In this document: in pieces, positions 59,918-64,000 of the stretch | Layout of the letters: each line of letters opens with the position of its first letter | Position numbering within the stretch: the stretch's first letter is position 1 | Assembly: GCF_014842925.1 (NCBI RefSeq) | Contig: NZ_JACYXJ010000007.1 | Location: 1-64,000 of the forward strand | DNA length: 64,000 nt | Direction of reading: 5' to 3' | DNA from: Roseibium polysiphoniae | GTDB lineage: Bacteria > Pseudomonadota > Alphaproteobacteria > Rhizobiales > Stappiaceae | Translations under genes and position numbers: made by a program | Notes under the pieces: model-generated | What the model was told of the DNA's origin: nothing | What the model saw: the letters and a program-made list of their open reading frames with translations, nothing else | The model's database searches: none

Positions 59918-59996
59918 GGCACGACTTTAGAACTCTGGCTCTGGGCTTCTGCCTGTCGTATATTGAGCTAATCTCAAACGATAGGTCGGTCGAGCC

Positions 59997-60863
59997 ATGG
60001 CGTCCTTGCGCGCTCTTCATGCATTTTCTCTTCTGGCACGCCATGGCCGGGCAGCACAAGCAGCTGAAGAACTTGGCGTCTCGCCGTCCGCACTTTCCCA
60101 TTTGATGCGCAAGCTGGAGAGTGAGCTTGGTGCAACGCTTGTTCTCAGAGATGGGCGCGGGCTCACGCTCACAGAAGAAGGCCAGCGTCTTGCTCTTGGC
60201 ATAGGCGACGCCTTCGACCGAATTGAAGGTGCCGTCGACAGTTTCAAGCGGCGTGGGCGCACCGAACTCAGAATCAGCACGGTCTCCACATTCGCAACGC
60301 GCTGGCTCATTCCGCGCCTTCCCGATTTTCAAGCGATTCAGCCCGACGTTGAGATCCTGCTGTCTGCCTCGACCCGTGTCATCGACCTCGAACGAGAGAA
60401 TTACGACTGCGCCATTCGCCTGGGTAAAGGCAACTGGCAGGCCATCGACAGCACCTTGCTCTGGCAAGAGCATCTCGCCGTTGCCATGGCGCCTTCTCTG
60501 CTTCCCGGCGAAGGCGGCAAGCCCGGTGAGATACTCTCCAAGCTGCGCTTGCTGCACAGTGCAAGCCGCCGCAATGATTGGTCTCTGTGGCTGAACGAAG
60601 CTGGCCTCGAGCATAGCGAGGCAACATCCGGAACGCTTCTTGAAAGCCGTGATCTGGCAATTCAGGCAGCGATTGCCGGCATGGGCGCAGTCGTTATCGA
60701 CCGACGATTTGTCGAGCAGGAAATCGCCGCCGGTCACCTGGTTATGCCCGATTGGCCTGTTCTCGAATTGGATACCGGCTACTGGTTTGTCCGCTCCCCC
60801 AACCGGCCCTTGTCACGCCCCGTCTCCGCCTTCAGAGACTGGCTCCTCAAGGCCGCGGGTTAA
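59997..60863 (+). CDS. GcvA-like LysR-family regulator
   Basis: A 288-residue LysR regulator. The HTH (about 3-60) reads S-L-R-A-L-H-A-F-S-L-L-A-R-H-G-R-A-A-Q-A-A-E-E-L-G-V-S-P-S-A-L-S-H-L-M-R-K-L-E, the GcvA-type start. The effector domain has R-I-S-T-V-S-T-F-A-T-R-W-L-I-P-R-L and Y-D-C-A-I-R-L-G-K-G. No neighbour points to a clear target; the next gene is the Cys-rich protein 215 bases downstream. Confidence 0.9.
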   Translation: MASLRALHAFSLLARHGRAAQAAEELGVSPSALSHLMRKLESELGATLVLRDGRGLTLTEEGQRLALGIGDAFDRIEGAVDSFKRRGRTELRISTVSTFATRWLIPRLPDFQAIQPDVEILLSASTRVIDLERENYDCAIRLGKGNWQAIDSTLLWQEHLAVAMAPSLLPGEGGKPGEILSKLRLLHSASRRNDWSLWLNEAGLEHSEATSGTLLESRDLAIQAAIAGMGAVVIDRRFVEQEIAAGHLVMPDWPVLELDTGYWFVRSPNRPLSRPVSAFRDWLLKAAG

Positions 60864-61034
60864 GGTTCGCGTAGTGGGCGTGTGCCCATGAGCAACACTG
60901 ACGGTGCTAGATGAAATCCTTTGATTATCCTTTGGCGCTGGACAATTCGGATCCAACCCGGCGCTTGTCAGGCCGCCTCCCCGCCGCCACTTGAACAACC
61001 GCGGCTGTTCACGCCATACTGAAATCGGGGTTAG

Positions 61035-61054
61035 ATGCAGAGTTAAACCTGCAT
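61035..61054. promoter_or_regulatory. Inverted repeat ATGCAG-N8-CTGCAT before a secreted-protein gene
   Basis: A perfect 6-base inverted repeat separated by AGTTAAAC, ending 24 bases before the start codon of the Cys-rich secreted protein. It may be an operator or part of the 5' UTR fold. It is unlike the ATGGGG palindrome. Confidence 0.35.
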
Positions 61055-61078
61055 TCTCAAGTAATTGGGGGAGTATTA

Positions 61079-61468
61079 ATGTTGAAGAGATTGAGCCTCC
61101 GGCTCTTGCTGGTTTTGTGCAGCCTACCTTTCATCCTTATTTTGGACGCTTCGCAGCAGGTCCGAGCGGAAAGCTTGACCTGGGAGTTCCGCAGCGAACA
61201 TCCGAAGATCGTTGATGTTGAGCTTTATTCGGACACCCGGCGCGGGCATGTTTGGCCGGGCAACAATAAGGTTTACGTACTGGACGACTACAGCAACAAG
61301 ACCATTCGCATCTCCTGCCGCTACGGGGAGAAAGTCTGTTATGGAGCCTGGGTCCGAAACCGCAACAACAGTTACTGGGGCGTCGGCTATAACAACCGAA
61401 ACAGATGCCGAAGCTGCTGCTACACCTGCGACGGCGGCAGCACAAAGGTAATTGTTCTCAACCAGTAA
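61079..61468 (+). CDS. Small exported Cys-rich protein of unknown function
   Basis: A 129-residue protein with a strong signal peptide (about 1-30, ending Q-V-R-A-E). The mature part has at least six Cys, including I-S-C-R-Y-G-E-K-V-C-Y-G-A-W and R-C-R-S-C-C-Y-T-C-D-G-G, and is rich in Asn, Tyr and Arg. The Cys spacing suggests a disulfide-stabilised fold. I do not recognise the family. GGGGGAG precedes the ATG. The gene is convergent with the EamA gene, with a 15-base inverted repeat between their ends. Confidence 0.78.
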   Translation: MLKRLSLRLLLVLCSLPFILILDASQQVRAESLTWEFRSEHPKIVDVELYSDTRRGHVWPGNNKVYVLDDYSNKTIRISCRYGEKVCYGAWVRNRNNSYWGVGYNNRNRCRSCCYTCDGGSTKVIVLNQ

Positions 61469-61497
61469 GCCGTCGGGAGCAATTGCCAAGATCAAGC

Positions 61498-61545
61498 CAT
61501 GCTGGCCGTCATGAAGACAGAATGATTCCGATGACGGCCAGCATG
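61498..61545. repeat. 15-bp perfect inverted repeat at convergent gene ends
   Basis: CATGCTGGCCGTCAT (61498-61512) and its exact complement ATGACGGCCAGCATG (61531-61545) are separated by 18 bases. The left arm contains the EamA stop codon and the right arm lies in its last codons. There is no T-run on either strand, so it is a stable 3' hairpin rather than a classical terminator. Confidence 0.65.
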
Positions 61546-62414
61546 ATCAGACTACATCCCAACAGCTCATTGCGTGAAATCGCTTCGCGGAACACAAGCC
61601 ATGATACGGCAAACGTGAAGACCAGCTCGATCTGCGCCAGTGCTCGCACATAGGCCGCAGGCTGAAGTGTCATCGCTGTGAACCAGCCGAGCGAACCGAG
61701 TATTCCAGCCAATCCCACCAGCGTGGATATACGCCAATGGCGTAGTGTAAGGCTCAACTGATGTGGCGTTCGGAAAAACATCCAGCTCGCCATGAGTGCT
61801 GATTGGAACAATTTCACACAGGCCAGTGAGAAGCCCGCCTGCATCAGAAACCCTGGCCCGCCCAGCGACAATGAGGCGGACCGGTAGAAGGCAGCAGAGG
61901 CACCAAACAGAGCTGCCGACGCCAGTCCGATCAGTGCGGATTTTCCGATGAGTGAGCTGGTAATTGCCTGCGCACTGAGCTGCGTGCGCGCCAGTGAAAT
62001 CATGACAACGCCTGCGATGCCAAGAACGATACACATCATGACCGGTAGCGACAGCGTCTCGCCAAGCAGAACAAATCCGAACAGGGCTGCCTGGATCGGC
62101 TCCGTCTTGGAATAAGCTGTCCCGACGGCGAAATTTCGATAGGAGAAGAGATGGATCAGCAAGAAGGTCGCGCCGATTTGCGCCAGACCTCCCAGCGCGC
62201 CAGACACCAGGAATGCGCTATTGATCCGGGGCAATGGCATCCCGGCGAAGACATGCAGGATGCCAACGTAAAGAAGCGCGAATGGAAAACCATAGCCAAA
62301 GCGGACGAAAGTGGCTGCAGTCGTGCCGAAGCTGTCCTTGAGGTGGCGCTGAAGCGCTGAACGGAGATTCTGGCAAAAGGCCGCAAAGACAGTAATCGGG
62401 ATCCACAGTTCCAT
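61509..62414 (-). CDS. EamA-family (DMT) transporter
   Basis: A 301-residue membrane protein with ten helices in two EamA repeats. G-T-A-Y-S-K-T-E-P-I-Q-A-A-L-F-G and Y-V-R-A-L-A-Q-I-E-L-V-F-T-F-A-V-S-W-L-V-F-R-E are the paired conserved segments near the ends of the two repeats. Relatives export amino acids or metabolites; the substrate is not evident. It is transcribed toward the Cys-rich protein gene and away from dapD. Confidence 0.88.
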   Translation of the reverse strand: MELWIPITVFAAFCQNLRSALQRHLKDSFGTTAATFVRFGYGFPFALLYVGILHVFAGMPLPRINSAFLVSGALGGLAQIGATFLLIHLFSYRNFAVGTAYSKTEPIQAALFGFVLLGETLSLPVMMCIVLGIAGVVMISLARTQLSAQAITSSLIGKSALIGLASAALFGASAAFYRSASLSLGGPGFLMQAGFSLACVKLFQSALMASWMFFRTPHQLSLTLRHWRISTLVGLAGILGSLGWFTAMTLQPAAYVRALAQIELVFTFAVSWLVFREAISRNELLGCSLIMLAVIGIILSS

Positions 62415-62811
62415 ATGCCGTCCTTTTCTGTTGGCCTGCGCCGCCCAGCGACTGTCTCCTTTGATCAGGATCTATGTCCCCTGGCCCTCAATACAATTGA
62501 CTTGTGCTCAAGCGAGATGACGGCACCGAGGTTCAGATCACCAAATGCCCGAATGACGGGGGTAAGATCAAATCGCCGATGTGCTGCGGCCCGGAGATGA
62601 TCTGTGTAGCGACCTGGATCTGACCGACGAGGCGATCGGGTTCACTTGAACCGTCGACGCGCAATGCCCAGCCAGCAGCAGCGGCCGCTTTTCTCATTTT
62701 TGCCAAGGCGTCAAAGCCGATTTTGCCGCACCTGCGCTTGACACGCCCGCGCAGCGCGGCTTAGGTCCGCCACACTATTTAACCCGCTTCCTGCCGGAGA
62801 TATTGAGACTG
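62415..62811. other. Intergenic region before dapD
   Basis: This 397-base divergent region between the EamA gene and dapD has no convincing gene. TTGACA at 62738-62743 is a good -35 hexamer for dapD, but the matching -10 is weak. The spacer after it is a GC-rich imperfect palindrome. Confidence 0.45.
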
Positions 62812-63660
62812 ATGACCCACGATCTCGTCAAACTCGCCGCGACCGTCGATGCAGCGTTTGAAGACCGCGCAAACATCGACACCCATACCACCGGCGATGT
62901 GCGTGATGCTGTCGAGAAGACACTCAATCTGCTCGATCGCGGTGAGCTGCGCGTCGCAGAGAAGAAAGACGGCGAGTGGAGCGTAAACCAATGGACCAAG
63001 AAAGCAGTTCTCCTGTCTTTCCGGCTGAACGCGATGGAAGTCATCAAGGGCGGCCCTGGGGACGCCACTTGGTGGGACAAGGTTCCGTCCAAGTTCGACG
63101 GCTGGCGCGGCGTTGATTTCCAGGAAGCCGGCTTCCGCGCGGTTCCAAATTGCACGGTGCGTCGCTCTGCATTCATCGGCAAAGGCGTTGTGCTGATGCC
63201 GTCTTTCGTCAATCTCGGCGCCTATGTCGATGAAGGAACGATGGTCGATACATGGGCGACCGTGGGTTCGTGTGCCCAGATCGGCAAGAACGTTCATCTG
63301 TCGGGCGGCGTCGGCATCGGCGGCGTTTTGGAGCCCCTTCAGGCCGGTCCGGTGATCATCGAAGACAATTGCTTTATCGGTGCTCGTTCGGAAGTCGTTG
63401 AAGGCGTTGTCGTGCGCGAGGGTGCCGTGCTTTCGATGGGCGTCTTTATCAGTGCCTCGACAAAGATCATCGACCGCAACACGGGTGAGATCTTCATCGG
63501 TGAAGTCCCTGCCTACTCGGTCGTCGTTCCCGGCAACATGCCTGGCAAACCGCTTCCGGACGGGACGCAGGGCCCGAGCCTCTATTGCGCGGTCATTGTA
63601 AAGCGTGTCGATGAACAGACGCGCTCCAAAACTTCCATCAACGACCTTCTGCGCGACTAA
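62812..63660 (+). CDS. dapD: 2,3,4,5-tetrahydropyridine-2,6-dicarboxylate N-succinyltransferase
   Basis: A 282-residue enzyme of the succinylase branch of lysine and meso-diaminopimelate synthesis. The N-terminal helical domain has [10 protein letters not shown]. The left-handed beta-helix runs through [34 protein letters not shown] and [15 protein letters not shown] at 62803 is an alternative start. The length is normal. Confidence 0.97.
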   Translation: MTHDLVKLAATVDAAFEDRANIDTHTTGDVRDAVEKTLNLLDRGELRVAEKKDGEWSVNQWTKKAVLLSFRLNAMEVIKGGPGDATWWDKVPSKFDGWRGVDFQEAGFRAVPNCTVRRSAFIGKGVVLMPSFVNLGAYVDEGTMVDTWATVGSCAQIGKNVHLSGGVGIGGVLEPLQAGPVIIEDNCFIGARSEVVEGVVVREGAVLSMGVFISASTKIIDRNTGEIFIGEVPAYSVVVPGNMPGKPLPDGTQGPSLYCAVIVKRVDEQTRSKTSINDLLRD

Positions 63661-63682
63661 CGCTCAAACAGACGGCACGACG

Positions 63683-63715
63683 ACACCCGCGCGGCAACGC
63701 TTCGCGGGTGTTTTC
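63683..63715 (+). terminator. Terminator after dapD
   Basis: ACACCCGCG (63683-63691) pairs with CGCGGGTGT (63703-63711) across an 11-base loop, then TTTC. It lies 22 bases after the dapD stop and also abuts the stop of the convergent gene at the right edge. Confidence 0.85.
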
Positions 63716-64000
63716 ATATCGCGCAGACGTTGGGCAACACTGTTGCGAAAAGGTCGGCGATGGAGGCCATCGCAGCGTCATGCACCGCATAGCCCGGCAA
63801 CGAGCCTCCGGTTGGCAGCGGCAGAGGCCGGCTTGCGCAAGCGCTAGCGACCACTGCGCCGCGAAATCCATGTTCAAAACCGCCGCGGATCGTATTTGAC
63901 ACGCACAGGTGGGACATAAAACCGCCAACGATTATGTTCTTGACGCCATCCCGTTGAAGCTGTTCTGCGAGTCCCGTGTCTGCAAAAGCATTTGGTTTGG
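63714..64000 (-). CDS. Isochorismatase-family cysteine hydrolase, 5' end outside the window
   Basis: The C-terminal 95 or so residues of a minus-strand gene that continues beyond the right edge. The frame reads K-P-N-A-F-A-D-T-G-L-A-E-Q-L at the boundary, then N-I-I-V-G-G-F-M-S-H-L-C-V-S-N-T-I-R-G-G-F-E-H-G-F, with the catalytic Cys in H-L-C-V-S as in isochorismatase-like amidohydrolases (the usual form is T-x-x-C-V). Such enzymes hydrolyse vinyl ethers or amides such as nicotinamide. The catalytic Asp and Lys would lie outside the window. Confidence 0.8.
   Translation of the reverse strand, partial: KPNAFADTGLAEQLQRDGVKNIIVGGFMSHLCVSNTIRGGFEHGFRGAVVASACASRPLPLPTGGSLPGYAVHDAAMASIADLFATVLPNVCAI

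Noticed and set aside
62415-62600. 61-codon plus-strand frame upstream of dapD
   Set aside because: No recognisable feature, no ribosome binding site, and composition typical of noncoding GC-rich DNA.
1-64000. Insertion sequences, prophage genes or CRISPR arrays
   Set aside because: No transposase, integrase, phage structural gene or regularly spaced repeat was seen. The ATGGGG palindromes are too few and unevenly spaced to be an array.

Overview
The window is about 64 kb of GC-rich chromosomal DNA from an alphaproteobacterium, most likely a marine member of the Hyphomicrobiales such as the Roseibium/Labrenzia/Stappia group. Three things suggest this: the housekeeping order rpmH-rnpA-yidC-engB-argB-pyrimidine 5'-nucleotidase-dapD near the right end, the density of TRAP, ABC and urea/amide transport operons, and many LysR regulators. 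The organism call is inference. I saw no insertion sequence, prophage or CRISPR array.

Layout. 0.04-0.07 kb: a strong sigma-70 promoter of stable-RNA type pointing out of the left edge. 0.2-7.0 kb: a TRAP transporter operon with an amidase, a DUF2848 protein and a DUF1445 (hydro-lyase/D-glutamate cyclase-like) protein, divergent from a LysR gene across an ATC-N9-GAT operator. 7.3-11.6 kb: a phosphonate-type ABC importer with a methyltransferase and PhnM, but no C-P lyase core. 11.6-18.4 kb: urtABCDE-fmdA-fmdB, a urea/short-amide importer plus formamidase, with a hairpin that can hide the urtA ribosome binding site. 18.8-23.1 kb: a very large hybrid sensor kinase whose input domain is an entire NCS1-type permease, and its LuxR-type response regulator.

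23.2-32.6 kb is the most unusual region. It holds small exported proteins of unknown function, a second two-component system (7TMR-DISM kinase and NarL-type regulator), an SH3 protein, an EF-hand protein and a YfbK-like VWA protein. Five promoters here share the palindrome ATGGGG-N6-CCCCAT, each placed 21 or 22 bases upstream of a -10-like hexamer. I found no full copy elsewhere in the window. This looks like a local regulon of secreted proteins, and I know of no description of it.

32.8-49.5 kb: two peptide-type ABC transporter operons. One ends in two sugar-isomerase-like TIM barrels. The other is interleaved with a HAD phosphatase and a metallophosphoesterase and faces a LysR gene. Between them lies an ArsP/DUF318-like permease split into two genes. 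49.6-54 kb: tRNA-Arg(ACG), an orphan histidine kinase, and a TVP38 membrane protein paired with a MerA-like flavoprotein. 54-64 kb: the rpmH-to-dapD housekeeping block with an inserted acetyltransferase, a second LysR, a Cys-rich secreted protein, an EamA exporter and a partial isochorismatase-family gene running off the right edge.
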